A stretch of 64,000 bases of DNA from Halomonas sp. LR3S48 (GCF_025725665.1 NZ_CP107009.1:744001-808000), one strand, 5' to 3'; positions 1 through 8,622 are shown, counted from the first letter of the stretch. The notes: a model not told the origin generated them from the letters alone. A program made the numbers and translations.

Positions 1-908
1 GCCCGCTTGAGCCCTACGACGCTTCGCATTACGACAGTCACAATGTCGGGCTGTACCTGCAGGACGAGCTGCAGCTCGGCAGCCAGTGGCGGCTGTTGCT
101 GGGGGGCCGCTACGACCGTTCGCGCAGCGGCGCCAGGGCCGAGTACCTGCCGGTGGAGGGGCGCCTGACGCGTACCGACGAGGCGTTCTCGCCCCGCGTC
201 GGCCTAACCTGGACGCCCAGCGAGGAGGTCTCGCTGTATGCCAGCTGGGCGCAATCCTTCCTCACCGAGCCCTCCAACGGCATGCTGCGCGAGGGCAACC
301 TGCCGTCGCCCTCGCGAGGGCGGCAAGCCGAGGTGGGCACCAAGCTGAGCCTGCTCGATGGCCGCTTGGAGCCGACGCTGGCGCTGTTCGACATTCGCCG
401 TCGTAACGGCGTGGTATCGGACCCGGACGACTTCAACTATGTGATCCAGGTCGGCGAGCAGCGCAGCCGTGGCTGGGAGGTAGATGTACCCTATGCCGTC
501 ACGTCGCAGTGGCGTTTGCTGGCCAGCTATACGCAGCTCAAGACCGAGATCACCGAGGACAGCGATCCCGCGTTGGTCGGCAACCTGGTGGCCAATGCGC
601 CGCGCCGCTCCGCCAGCTTCTGGTCCACCTACGATTTCGCCGGCCGTGCCTCGGGGCTCAGCGTGGGCCTCGGCGCCATCTACGTGGGTGAGCGCGAGGC
701 CAACACCGCCAACAGCTTCGAGCTGCCTTCCTATACGCGTTGGGATGCCAATGCGATCTACCGCTTCGGGGAAGGGCAGCGCTACCGGGTGCAGATGATG
801 GTGCAGAACCTGGGGGACAAGCGTTACTACGATTCCGGCGGCCCGTTCGTGCCCACCTTTGCCGGCGCGCCGCGCAGTGTGTTTGCTACCTTCGGCATGA
901 CGTTCTGA
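1..908 (+). CDS. TonB-dependent siderophore receptor, C-terminal part
   Basis: The frame is open from the left edge (first full codon at base 3) to TGA at 906-908, so the gene begins outside the window and only about 301 residues are seen. They look like the C-terminal half of an outer-membrane 22-strand barrel: alternating amphipathic strands, a segment reading LYASWAQSF, a late VQNLGDKRYY motif typical of siderophore receptors, and a terminal aromatic residue (GMTF) as expected for BAM insertion. The likely role is TonB-driven uptake of a ferric siderophore. The plug domain and TonB box are missing, so the substrate cannot be named. It converges with the metallochaperone gene, so a role in zinc uptake is possible but unsupported. 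Confidence 0.85.
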   Translation, partial: PLEPYDASHYDSHNVGLYLQDELQLGSQWRLLLGGRYDRSRSGARAEYLPVEGRLTRTDEAFSPRVGLTWTPSEEVSLYASWAQSFLTEPSNGMLREGNLPSPSRGRQAEVGTKLSLLDGRLEPTLALFDIRRRNGVVSDPDDFNYVIQVGEQRSRGWEVDVPYAVTSQWRLLASYTQLKTEITEDSDPALVGNLVANAPRRSASFWSTYDFAGRASGLSVGLGAIYVGEREANTANSFELPSYTRWDANAIYRFGEGQRYRVQMMVQNLGDKRYYDSGGPFVPTFAGAPRSVFATFGMTF

Positions 909-927
909 GTGTGGGCTGGGAGGGCGG

Positions 928-943
928 GCCGGCGATCGCCGGC
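928..943. terminator. Palindrome between convergent genes
   Basis: A perfect 16-bp palindrome (GCCGGCGATCGCCGGC) lies in the 51-base gap between two convergent genes. It could form a terminator stem in either direction, but there is no T-run, so this is weak. Confidence 0.3.
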
Positions 944-959
944 TCGCTCCGCGCGGTCC

Positions 960-2183
960 TCAGTGGCCGTGGTCGTGCGTGGCGCCGGTGCCGCCTACGG
1001 CCACGATGCTGAAGGGCACACCTTCGACTTCCATCTCGCCGATTTTCTCGAAGCTCGTGGCTTCCACCTGGTGTAGCTTGCCCTCGAGCGGGTCGGTCAC
1101 GAAGACGTGCTCGCCGGCAACCACCACACGTGGGCGAGGATCCCGCCAGTGGCCGTCCATGGAATACGGGTCGGTAAGCCGCAGCGATTGGCGGATCTCG
1201 CCGGCGAGTACGTCGAGCTGATGAAGCTGGCCATCCTCGGTGAACACGTAGGCATAGCGGGCCCGGATCGGGTCGACGGCGAAGTGCACGCGGCGAGTGG
1301 GCAGCTCGACCAGGCGGAAGGCTTCCTCTTCGCTCGGATCGATCAGCACCACGGCGCTCCGGTCGGGGCTATCGTAATAGTTGCCCAGGAAGTATTGCAG
1401 CCCGCGGCCGCCGACCAGGGTGGTCGTCTTGCCACCGCGGAGAGCGTCGGGATAGGGCAGGTGCTCGATGGCCGGCGCGCCATCCCCGGAGCGGACGATC
1501 AGCAGGCCCGTTGCACAGGCAAAAGCCATCAGGTTGCCCGTTGCCGCCTCGCCATGCAGGTCGGGGCACTCGGCCAGCTCGCCCACCCGGGTACCGTCAC
1601 GATCCTGCACCCGAATGCCGATGGGCAGGTTGGTAGGGTCCTCGGGGTGTGGCTCGGAAACCAGGTCGTAGTCGCCATAGGGGATGATGACGCCGTGGTG
1701 GGGGGCGCCCGAGTCCACTTCGCGAAGCTCGACGCTTCCGGACAGCACATCGCGCTCGCGGAAGATCCGGGCAACGCCTTCGTTGTCGAAGAACGCGGCC
1801 CAGTGGCCCTGGTGCTCGACGAAGTGCACCGGATAGCCACCCTCGATCTCGGTTCCGGTCAGTTGGGGCTCCCCTATCTCGATGTCGGCGTGGTCGCCAT
1901 GGCCGTGAAATGCGATGCCCGTAGCCAGGGCCGTCACGACATCGGATGAGCCCTGCACCGCATAGACCGTCTCACCGCTGTGGCTGCGATAGAGCGTCGC
2001 CGCGCCATGAATATCGAATGATGCCAACCGTTCACCCTCCACGGCGTCGATGACATGCACGACCGGCTCGCTGTGGTCGGAGAGAAACAGCCGCCAGGCC
2101 GTGGCTTCCTTGGCATGGGCGCTGCTGGCCGCCAGCCCGGCGGCCAGCAGGGAGAGGGTAAACCGAGAGAATGCTCTTTTCAT
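960..2183 (-). CDS. AztD-like periplasmic zinc metallochaperone
   Basis: A 407-residue secreted protein. The start at 2183 (MKRAFSRF) puts a clean signal peptide at the N-terminus, ending near SAHA-KE; an in-frame start 14 codons upstream would spoil it. The mature protein has repeated beta-propeller-like segments, a histidine-rich stretch HGHGDHAD around residue 95 and a terminal HDHGH. This pattern matches AztD, the periplasmic chaperone that hands zinc to the AztC solute-binding protein. No aztABC transporter genes are visible in the window, so its partner is elsewhere or different. It diverges from the CobW-type gene, and a Zur-like palindrome lies between them, which supports zinc-limitation control. 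Confidence 0.75.
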   Translation of the reverse strand: MKRAFSRFTLSLLAAGLAASSAHAKEATAWRLFLSDHSEPVVHVIDAVEGERLASFDIHGAATLYRSHSGETVYAVQGSSDVVTALATGIAFHGHGDHADIEIGEPQLTGTEIEGGYPVHFVEHQGHWAAFFDNEGVARIFRERDVLSGSVELREVDSGAPHHGVIIPYGDYDLVSEPHPEDPTNLPIGIRVQDRDGTRVGELAECPDLHGEAATGNLMAFACATGLLIVRSGDGAPAIEHLPYPDALRGGKTTTLVGGRGLQYFLGNYYDSPDRSAVVLIDPSEEEAFRLVELPTRRVHFAVDPIRARYAYVFTEDGQLHQLDVLAGEIRQSLRLTDPYSMDGHWRDPRPRVVVAGEHVFVTDPLEGKLHQVEATSFEKIGEMEVEGVPFSIVAVGGTGATHDHGH

Positions 2184-2240
2184 TCCTGAACTCCGTGGTT
2201 TCCTGATCGAAGGGCGACGTGACATTTCTTGCCAAAATCG

Positions 2241-2256
2241 TTACGTTATAACATTC
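2241..2256. promoter_or_regulatory. Candidate Zur operator
   Basis: TTACGTTATAACATTC is centred on the perfect palindrome GTTATAAC (2245-2252). It resembles published proteobacterial Zur boxes built on TGTTATAACA. It sits between the divergent aztD-like and COG0523 genes, and folE2 follows downstream; all three are classic Zur targets. The site is seen; the regulator assignment is inferred. Confidence 0.6.
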
Positions 2257-2359
2257 TATTTGGGTGAACAATGTGATTCCCTTCATTGGCCTGGTTAGGC
2301 CTAGGAAGGTGTGTCCGGCGACGGGGCGAAGCCTCTCCCGGTTGGCATGTCCATGATCC

Positions 2360-3454
2360 GTGACGGTGCGTATGAGCCCTGATGCAAGAACCCTGATTCC
2401 CGTGACCGTATTGACCGGCTTTCTCGGTAGCGGCAAGACCACGCTGCTCAATCGCCTGGTGCGCCAGCCCGCCATGAAAGAGGCGCTGGTGGTGATCAAC
2501 GAGTTCGGCGATATAGGTTTGGACCACCGGCTGGTCGTTGAGGGCGAGGAACAAACGGTGGTGGAAATGAGCAGCGGTTGCCTGTGCTGCACCATTCGCG
2601 GTGACTTGAGCCGCACCGTGCAGCAGACCTTCGATGCGATCGAGCGGGCGGGTGGCGAGCCCTTCTCCCGGGTGATCATCGAGACCACGGGGCTTGCCGA
2701 CCCGGCCCCCATCCTGCAAACCCTGATGACCGATTACTGGTTGGCCCACCGACTTCGTCTGGATGGCGTGATCTGCCTGGTGGATGCCGTCAGTGGTATT
2801 TCGACCCTGAACGCTCATCGCGAATCGCAGCGCCAGGTCGCCGTCGCCGATCGGTTGTTGATCACCAAGACGGATCTGGTTGATGAAGCGCGGCTGTTGC
2901 GGCTGGCCGAACACCTGAGCAGGATCAACCCGGCCGCCGAGCAGTTGCAGGTGCGACACGGTGAGGTTTCGGCCGAGCAGTTGACCGGCGCCAGCCTGCC
3001 TGTTCAGCAGCGCCATGCAGAGCAATGGCTGAGCGCGGCCTCCTATGCACAGGTGTCGCCCGCGGTGGGCATGGCGGCTCCCGCTGCCGGTTCATTGGTC
3101 TCGATGCTGGCGCCTCAATCAGACCCTGGGCTCACCCGGCATGGTGAGCAGATCCGCTCGTTCTGCTTCACCGTCGTGCAGCCCATCGCTGCGGAAGTGC
3201 TCGAGGATTGGCTGGACCTGCTGATGTCACTGCTGGGCGAAAAGATCCTGCGGGTGAAGGCCATCGTGAAGATTGCCGGTCGGGAAGAACCGCTGGCCCT
3301 GCACGGCGTGCAGCACATCTTTCACCCACCGGAGCCATTGCCGGCCGAGGCCTGCAGCGACGGTATCTCGCGTTTCGTATTCATCACCAACGGAGTGGCG
3401 CCCGCAGCGGTCACGCAGCTGTTCGACTATTTTCAGCCGGAGCGGGTGATCTGA
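2360..3454 (+). CDS. CobW/COG0523 family GTPase, probable zinc chaperone
   Basis: A 364-residue G3E-family GTPase. Walker A GFLGSGKTT is at residues 20-28, the CxCC metal-binding motif (C74-L-C76-C77) follows, then ETTGLADP and a TKTD guanine-specificity motif, and the CobW C-terminal domain starts near residue 265. COG0523 proteins bind Zn through CxCC and deliver it to client enzymes, and the zinc-responsive subgroup is typically encoded with FolE2. That is the arrangement here, next to a Zur-like site, so a zinc rather than cobalt or nitrile-hydratase role is likely. The start could be GTG at 2360 or ATG at 2372; neither has a strong ribosome-binding site. Confidence 0.85.
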   Translation: MTVRMSPDARTLIPVTVLTGFLGSGKTTLLNRLVRQPAMKEALVVINEFGDIGLDHRLVVEGEEQTVVEMSSGCLCCTIRGDLSRTVQQTFDAIERAGGEPFSRVIIETTGLADPAPILQTLMTDYWLAHRLRLDGVICLVDAVSGISTLNAHRESQRQVAVADRLLITKTDLVDEARLLRLAEHLSRINPAAEQLQVRHGEVSAEQLTGASLPVQQRHAEQWLSAASYAQVSPAVGMAAPAAGSLVSMLAPQSDPGLTRHGEQIRSFCFTVVQPIAAEVLEDWLDLLMSLLGEKILRVKAIVKIAGREEPLALHGVQHIFHPPEPLPAEACSDGISRFVFITNGVAPAAVTQLFDYFQPERVI

Positions 3455-3557
3455 CCGGGGTGGCAGCGGGTCCAGTGGCAGGCCGGGCCTTCATCAGCAA
3501 GGCAGCTTAGCCATGTCGTACTACTAATCCTCATGCACACGAAAAGAGTCCCTTTCG

Positions 3558-4448
3558 ATGAACAGGTTACCGCTGGAAGACATCGCCCTGGCGCCGGCCT
3601 CGCGCCTCGGCACCTTGAGCTGGGTCGGCATGGAGCAGATCGCCCTGCCGCTGCAGGTGGCCGGTCAGGGAGTGACCGGCTACGCCTCGGCGGGCGTCAG
3701 CCTGGACGACCCCACCGCGCGCGGCATCCACATGTCGCGCCTCTACCTGGCACTAGTCGAACTCGAGGAGCGGGAGATCTCGCTGGTGCGAGTGGCGTCG
3801 GTGCTGGAAAACTTCCTCGACAGCCATGCGGGGCTTTCCAGCACGGCCTTCCTCGACCTGAGCGGCGAGGCGATGCTCAAGCGCCCGGCCCTGATCAGCC
3901 CGCTATCAGGCTGGAAGCGCTACCCCTTCACCTTGCGCTGCCGCCGCGACGAACAAGGCTTCGAGGCGACCCTCGAGTTCACGGTGGGCTACTCCTCCAC
4001 CTGCCCTTGTTCGGCCGCACTCTCGCGCCAGTTGATCCAGCAGGCCTTCGACGAGGACTTCACCGACATGCCGGTTAGCCGTGAGGCGGTGCGGGCCTGG
4101 CTGGGCAGCGAGCAGGGCATCTTGGCCACGCCCCATAGCCAGCGCAGCCAGGCTCACCTCTCGGTGCGGCTGGCTGACGGGCAGGACGAGCTGCCGCTGT
4201 TGCGCTTGGTGGGACGCGCTGAGCGAGCACTGGGCACTGCGCTGCAAACGGCGGTGAAGCGGATCGATGAGCAGGCCTTCGCCCTGGCCAACGGCCAGAA
4301 TCTGATGTTCTGCGAGGACGCCGCGCGCCGCTTACACCATGCCCTGCGCGACCAGACCGGCATCGAGGGCTTCACCCTGCGTGTGGTGCATGGCGAAAGC
4401 CTGCATGCCCACGACGCCGTGGCACGCAGCGAGTGGAACTGGGGCTAA
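3558..4448 (+). CDS. folE2: GTP cyclohydrolase FolE2 (type IB)
   Basis: A 296-residue protein of the GCYH-IB family, which converts GTP to 7,8-dihydroneopterin triphosphate, the first step of folate synthesis. The diagnostic segment YSSTCPCSAALSRQ is present with Cys149 and Cys151 in the metal/active-site region. FolE2 can work without zinc and replaces the zinc-dependent FolE under zinc starvation, so its place 103 bases after the COG0523 gene fits a zinc-sparing operon. Length is normal for the family. A 27-bp piece of this gene (3694-3720) recurs at 5749-5775. Confidence 0.93.
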   Translation: MNRLPLEDIALAPASRLGTLSWVGMEQIALPLQVAGQGVTGYASAGVSLDDPTARGIHMSRLYLALVELEEREISLVRVASVLENFLDSHAGLSSTAFLDLSGEAMLKRPALISPLSGWKRYPFTLRCRRDEQGFEATLEFTVGYSSTCPCSAALSRQLIQQAFDEDFTDMPVSREAVRAWLGSEQGILATPHSQRSQAHLSVRLADGQDELPLLRLVGRAERALGTALQTAVKRIDEQAFALANGQNLMFCEDAARRLHHALRDQTGIEGFTLRVVHGESLHAHDAVARSEWNWG

Positions 4449-4497
4449 GGTAGGCTGTTCGCCTAAGATGGGGTATGCCGCAGTAAAAGGATTGCCG

Positions 4498-5709
4498 ATG
4501 ACCGCTCAACAACGCTTGACCCTGACGCATGCTGATGCCCGCCGCCTTCTGGTGCGCTATCACTTTCAACAAGCGCCTCTGGGGAGCGTCATCCGTCGGC
4601 TAGGGACCATTCAGTTCGATCCCCTGGCGCCGGTCGGTACCAACCCGGACCTGGTGCTGCACTCCCGGGTGCCCGAATACCGGCGGGGTGACTGGCTGCA
4701 TGCGGCTTATCGTCAGCGATTGCTGGTCGATGGATGGGACAAGCAGGCCAGCCTGATCCAGCCCGGAGAGTGGTGGGCCCAGGCGCCGTTCCATCGCTGG
4801 TTCGAACGGCGCTGGCGGCAGCATGGCGTGGACGTCGATTCCCCGGAGGCCCTCGCCCTGGTCGAACAGGTCGAGCGCCATGGCCCCGCCACCAGCCTCG
4901 AGCTCGGCGATCAACGGGCCGACCCCGCATTGCGCGGCAGTTGGTACGGCCCCAAACGCTCGCGACACCTGCTCAAGGCGCTATGGGACGCCGGACGCTT
5001 GATGACGCACCACCGGGTCAGTGGTCGCCATGCCTATGACTTGCCAGAACGTGTGCTGCCCCAGGGGGCGAGCGGGCCGGACGCCACGCAAGATGATGCC
5101 TTGCAACGGCTGGTGGTCCGTCGCGTGCAGGCCGCTGGATTGCTGCGTCCCACTGCCGATGCCGCCGTGTGGTTGCTGCCCTGTTCGCGTGCGGAGCGCA
5201 ACCGCATCGCCGCACGGGCCATCGCCAGGGGAGAGTTGGTCGCACTCGACGTGGAGGGCTCGGGCTATTGGACCACGCCCGAGGCGCTCTCGGCCTTGGA
5301 GGAGGCCCCCGACTCGGCCGGTTCCGCGAACCGGGAAATGCGTTTTCTCGCTCCGCTGGATCCGCTGATGTGGGACCGCGGCGGTGTCGCCCGCGTTTTC
5401 GGTTTCGATTACGTCTGGGAGGTCTACAAGCCTCAGGCCCAGCGGCGCTGGGGGTACTATGTGTTGCCGGTGCTGTGGGGCGAGCGTTTCGTTGCCCGTT
5501 TCGACGCCAGGTGCGAGCAGGGCACCGTGACCCTCCTCGCCTGGCACTGGGAGCCCGACATCCCTCCGACCAGACTTCCCGAGGGCCTGCCCGAGGCCCT
5601 TCAGCAAACCGCCCGTGAGTTTCTTGCCTACCTCGGCGCTACTCGTCTCGTCCTGCCCAGGGGCCTCGGTCGCGAAGCTCGGCGCGCCTGGCAGCGGGCG
5701 CTCAAATGA
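4498..5709 (+). CDS. YcaQ-like winged-helix protein (DUF1006 family)
   Basis: A 403-residue protein starting at ATG 4498, where AAAGGA lies just upstream; the frame is open further upstream inside folE2, but that part is not coding. The N-terminal segment (DARRLLVRYHF, then IQFDPLAPVGTNPDLVLHSR) and the C-terminal FGFDYVWEVYKPQAQRRWGYY are hallmarks of the HTH_42/YcaQ family. E. coli YcaQ is a DNA glycosylase that unhooks interstrand crosslinks through a QxD-type active site. This protein has IQFDP at the expected place, so DNA crosslink repair is the best guess, though many homologues are uncharacterised. Confidence 0.8.
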   Translation: MTAQQRLTLTHADARRLLVRYHFQQAPLGSVIRRLGTIQFDPLAPVGTNPDLVLHSRVPEYRRGDWLHAAYRQRLLVDGWDKQASLIQPGEWWAQAPFHRWFERRWRQHGVDVDSPEALALVEQVERHGPATSLELGDQRADPALRGSWYGPKRSRHLLKALWDAGRLMTHHRVSGRHAYDLPERVLPQGASGPDATQDDALQRLVVRRVQAAGLLRPTADAAVWLLPCSRAERNRIAARAIARGELVALDVEGSGYWTTPEALSALEEAPDSAGSANREMRFLAPLDPLMWDRGGVARVFGFDYVWEVYKPQAQRRWGYYVLPVLWGERFVARFDARCEQGTVTLLAWHWEPDIPPTRLPEGLPEALQQTAREFLAYLGATRLVLPRGLGREARRAWQRALK

Positions 5710-5724
5710 CTCTGCTTTAAGCCT

Positions 5725-5775
5725 GATAACGCCTCCGCGACTCGGCAAGCGTCAGCCTGGACGACCCCACCGCGC
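5725..5775. pseudogene. Intergenic scar with pieces matching folE2 and hxlR
   Basis: In the 95-base gap between the YcaQ-like and GntR genes, bases 5749-5775 are identical over 27 bases to folE2 3694-3720. Directly before them, bases 5725-5748 match 22 of 24 bases of 11301-11324, which encodes the end of the HxlR-type regulator; read on the minus strand this piece gives AESRRRYQA and a stop, against AESRKRYRG in the intact gene. The stretch looks like joined relics of two gene ends left by rearrangement. No function is expected. Confidence 0.55.
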
Positions 5776-5804
5776 ATGGCAGCCTGTCTTCGATCCTTTC
5801 TTGC

Positions 5805-6446
5805 TCAGGCCACCAGGTCGATGGCCACTTGCCGTAGATACTGCATCAGTTCCCGCATGGTCTGCTCCGCCAAGTCCTCCTCCGCACGCTCGATCGCCTC
5901 CATTACCTTGACATGGTAGCCAGCCGAGATGTCGGGGCCTTGTGACGAGCCGAAGCGGAACCAGAAGCGACGCGAATGAGTCTGCAGCGGCGCCAGCACC
6001 TTGGAGAGGTAGCGGTTATCGCATGCCTGGTCCAGCGTTTCATCGAACTCCTTATCCGCCTGCAGGAAGCCCTCGATATCCTGCTGTCGCGCACTTTCCT
6101 GCATGGCCTGGGCGCATTCGGCCAGCCGAGCCCTGTGGGTGGCGTCTCCATACCGGGCCGCTGACCGCGCCAGCAGCGGCTCCAGCACCAGGCGAGGCTC
6201 CATCACCCGTAGATAATCCTCGGGCCGAATGTCAGCCACCATCACACCCGCGCGAGGCTTGATCTCGATCAGCCCCTCCCAGGAGAGTTTCTGCAGTGCC
6301 TCACGCACGGGGGTGCGCCCCAGCCCGACGATGTCGATCAGCTTCTTCTCCGTCACGACACTGCCCGGGCGCAGCTTGAGCGTCACGATCATGCTCTCGA
6401 GAATTCGGTAGGCGGCGTGGGCCTGAGAGGTAGTGTTTTCCAGCAC
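5805..6446 (-). CDS. GntR/FadR-family transcriptional regulator
   Basis: A 213-residue regulator with a GTG start at 6446. The N-terminal winged helix-turn-helix contains GLGRTPVREALQKL, the GntR recognition signature, and residues from about 80 onward form an alpha-helical FCD effector domain (FadR subfamily), which usually binds carboxylate ligands, often with a metal. It is divergent from the DapA-family gene. Three copies of a 12-bp palindrome in the shared promoter region are its most likely operators, giving local repression relieved by the pathway substrate. Confidence 0.88.
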   Translation of the reverse strand: MLENTTSQAHAAYRILESMIVTLKLRPGSVVTEKKLIDIVGLGRTPVREALQKLSWEGLIEIKPRAGVMVADIRPEDYLRVMEPRLVLEPLLARSAARYGDATHRARLAECAQAMQESARQQDIEGFLQADKEFDETLDQACDNRYLSKVLAPLQTHSRRFWFRFGSSQGPDISAGYHVKVMEAIERAEEDLAEQTMRELMQYLRQVAIDLVA

Positions 6447-6477
6447 GTCTGTCTCGCTTGATCGAATCGAACCGCGA

Positions 6478-6535
6478 TTGATATATCAACCCTTGACAAC
6501 TTGCAACCCTCGTTGATATATCTTTGATATATCAA
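6478..6535. promoter_or_regulatory. Triple GntR-type operator over a sigma-70 promoter
   Basis: TTGATATATCAA occurs at 6478-6489 and 6524-6535, with a 10-base copy TTGATATATC at 6513-6522. A promoter for the rightward operon is visible between them: TTGACA at 6493-6498 and an AT-rich -10 (TATATC, 6517-6522, spacing 18, or an overlapping hexamer at 16-17) inside the middle copy. The outer copies flank the -35 and the start-site region, an arrangement that suits repression by the divergently encoded GntR protein. Confidence 0.75.
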
Positions 6536-6554
6536 AAATCCAGAGGGCACAATC

Positions 6555-7469
6555 ATGTGGCAAGGAGTTTTCCCCGCGGTCACCACCAAATTCAGGGCGG
6601 ACGGGTCTCTCGACCGGGCCGAAAACGAGCGCTGCTTTGCCTACCAGATCGATGCGGGCGTGGACGGGATCATCGTCTGCGGCTCGCTGGGCGAGGCCAT
6701 GACCCTGGAGCCAGAAGAGAAACTTGAACTACTGGGTATCGCGAAAGCCGTTGCCGGCAGTCGCCCCGTCCTGATGACCGTTTGCGAAAGCTCCACGCAC
6801 CGGGCTGAACAGGCGGCACAAGCGGCTGCCATCGCCGGAGCCGACGGTTTCATGGTGCTGCCGGGTGTGCCGTACAAATCCGCTCCCCATGAAACCGTGG
6901 CCCACCTGAAGTCCGTGACCCGCGCCGGCGGCCTGCCGGTGATGGTCTACAACAACCCCGTTGCCTATGGCGTGGATGTGAGCCTCGACATGTTCGAGGA
7001 ACTCGCCGCGGAAGAGCTGATCGTCGCCATGAAGGAATCCACCGACGACATCCGGCGTGTTACGGAAGTGCTCAGCCGTTTCGGCGAACGCTTCGATGTC
7101 TTTACCGGGGTGGACAATCTGGCCATGGAAAGTCTGGTGATGGGCGCGCACGGCTGGGTCGCCGGCTTAGTCGTCGCCTTCCCCCATGAAACCGTGGCCA
7201 TCCATCGACTCATCAAGGCTGGCCGTATCGGCGAAGCGCGCGAGATCTACCGGTGGTTTCGTCCGCTGCTCGATCTCGATGTCTCGACCAATCTCGTGCA
7301 GAACATCAAGCTGGCCGAAGTCCTTGCCAACAATTCCAACGACCGCGTGCGCGGCCCTCGTCTGCCCCTGCAGGGAGCCGAGCGTGAGCGGGTCACGAAG
7401 ATTATCGAAACGCAACTTGCCTGCCGGCCCGATCTTTCCCGCTTCTCGCTGGACAGCGGGACGACCTGA
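6555..7469 (+). CDS. DapA/NanA-family lyase or deaminase
   Basis: A 304-residue TIM-barrel enzyme of the dihydrodipicolinate synthase/N-acetylneuraminate lyase family. The GSLGE substrate-carboxylate motif is at 43-47, the catalytic Tyr in VYNNP is at 132, and the Schiff-base Lys in AMKES is at 160. It is the first gene after the operator-covered promoter and precedes a TRAP transporter, so it is catabolic rather than a lysine-biosynthesis enzyme. Family members in such settings include pyrroline-4-hydroxy-2-carboxylate deaminase (hydroxyproline breakdown), keto-deoxy-sugar-acid aldolases and sialate lyase; the sequence alone does not choose. A racemase/epimerase-family gene lies 10 kb away with another TRAP system, which makes the hydroxyproline option worth testing. 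Confidence 0.85.
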   Translation: MWQGVFPAVTTKFRADGSLDRAENERCFAYQIDAGVDGIIVCGSLGEAMTLEPEEKLELLGIAKAVAGSRPVLMTVCESSTHRAEQAAQAAAIAGADGFMVLPGVPYKSAPHETVAHLKSVTRAGGLPVMVYNNPVAYGVDVSLDMFEELAAEELIVAMKESTDDIRRVTEVLSRFGERFDVFTGVDNLAMESLVMGAHGWVAGLVVAFPHETVAIHRLIKAGRIGEAREIYRWFRPLLDLDVSTNLVQNIKLAEVLANNSNDRVRGPRLPLQGAERERVTKIIETQLACRPDLSRFSLDSGTT

Positions 7470-7560
7470 AGCGCTTGACACTTGCCGACAAGGCGGGGCT
7501 GCCAGCCGCACCAGCCCCGTCTGACAACCGAAGCGGTCTCCAACAACAAGGAACCATCCC

Positions 7561-8622
7561 ATGCTCAAGAGAACCCTGATCGCTGCCGCTGCCTGTTCGG
7601 TGGTTGCCAGCCTGCAAGCCAACGCTCAGGAGGTGACGTGGCGCGTCCCTACCTCGGTGCCCGAAGGCAGCTTCTTCTACGAGAATTTCCTCGTGCGCTT
7701 CGCCGACAACGTGGACAAGCTCACCGATGGCCGCGTGGAAATCCAGCCGTTTGGTGCCGGCGTGATCGTGCCTGCGCTCGAGGTCTACGAAGCGGTGCAG
7801 GATGGTGTCGTGGAAGCTGGCCATTCGACCCCCACTTACCTGACCAATCAGGATGCCACCAACGCCATTTTTGCCAGTTTCCCAGGCGGTATGTCGGCGG
7901 AAGCCACCTTGACCTGGCTTTATGAGGGCGGCGGTGCCGAAAGGCTGTACGAATTTCGCGCCGAGGACATGGGACTGAAATCCATGATCGTGGGGGTAGG
8001 GACCACGGAAGTGTTGGCTCATTCGAATGTGGAGCTGCGCACCGTGGAGGATTTTGAAAACCTTAAATACCGGACGGCCGGCGCCTGGGCGGCGGTGCTG
8101 GAGAACGATCTGAATGGTGTGCCCACCGTGGTGCCGCCGGGCGAGATCTATACGCTTCTTCAGCGCCGGGGCGTCGATGCGGTCGAATGGGCCACTCCCG
8201 GCTCCAACATGACCGAGGGGTTTCACGAAGTAGCGCCCTATCTGGTTCTGCCGGGCGTGCACCAGCCAACGTTCGTCTGGGAGGTCGTACTGCAGCAGGA
8301 AACCTGGAACGAACTGCCGGAGGAGTTGCAGGAAAAGATCGAGATGGCCGCCAAGCTTACGACTTATGAGGGCTTCACTTATTTCTTGGACGCCGACATG
8401 CAAGCCATGGAGGACTACGCAAACACCAACGTCGAGATCATAGAGCTCGAGCCTGACACCATCCAGACCCTGCGCGAGGCAGGCCGCAACTGGGCACGCG
8501 CCCAAGCCGAGTCACAAGCCGCAAACGGCAAGCCGCTGATGGGGGAGGTGCTGGAAGACTATCTCAACTATCAGCAGCGTTGGACGGAAGGTTCGAAATA
8601 CCTGGTTCGCGACGGCAAGTAG
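7561..8622 (+). CDS. TRAP transporter substrate-binding protein (DctP, TakP-like)
   Basis: A 353-residue periplasmic receptor with a signal peptide ending near ANA-QE (residue 22-23). It captures an organic acid for the adjacent DctQ/DctM membrane components. The segment VDAVEWATPGSNMTEGF around residue 205 resembles the EW..P motif of TakP-type receptors that bind 2-oxo acids or lactate; the substrate-carboxylate Arg is probably in the KYRTAGAW segment near residue 180. It follows the DapA-family gene by 91 bases in the same GntR-controlled operon, so the imported compound is probably that enzyme's substrate or a precursor. Confidence 0.88.
   Translation: MLKRTLIAAAACSVVASLQANAQEVTWRVPTSVPEGSFFYENFLVRFADNVDKLTDGRVEIQPFGAGVIVPALEVYEAVQDGVVEAGHSTPTYLTNQDATNAIFASFPGGMSAEATLTWLYEGGGAERLYEFRAEDMGLKSMIVGVGTTEVLAHSNVELRTVEDFENLKYRTAGAWAAVLENDLNGVPTVVPPGEIYTLLQRRGVDAVEWATPGSNMTEGFHEVAPYLVLPGVHQPTFVWEVVLQQETWNELPEELQEKIEMAAKLTTYEGFTYFLDADMQAMEDYANTNVEIIELEPDTIQTLREAGRNWARAQAESQAANGKPLMGEVLEDYLNYQQRWTEGSKYLVRDGK

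Noticed and set aside
2246..3025. A 259-codon open frame on the minus strand
   Set aside because: Antisense to the COG0523 GTPase, whose Walker and CxCC motifs are intact.
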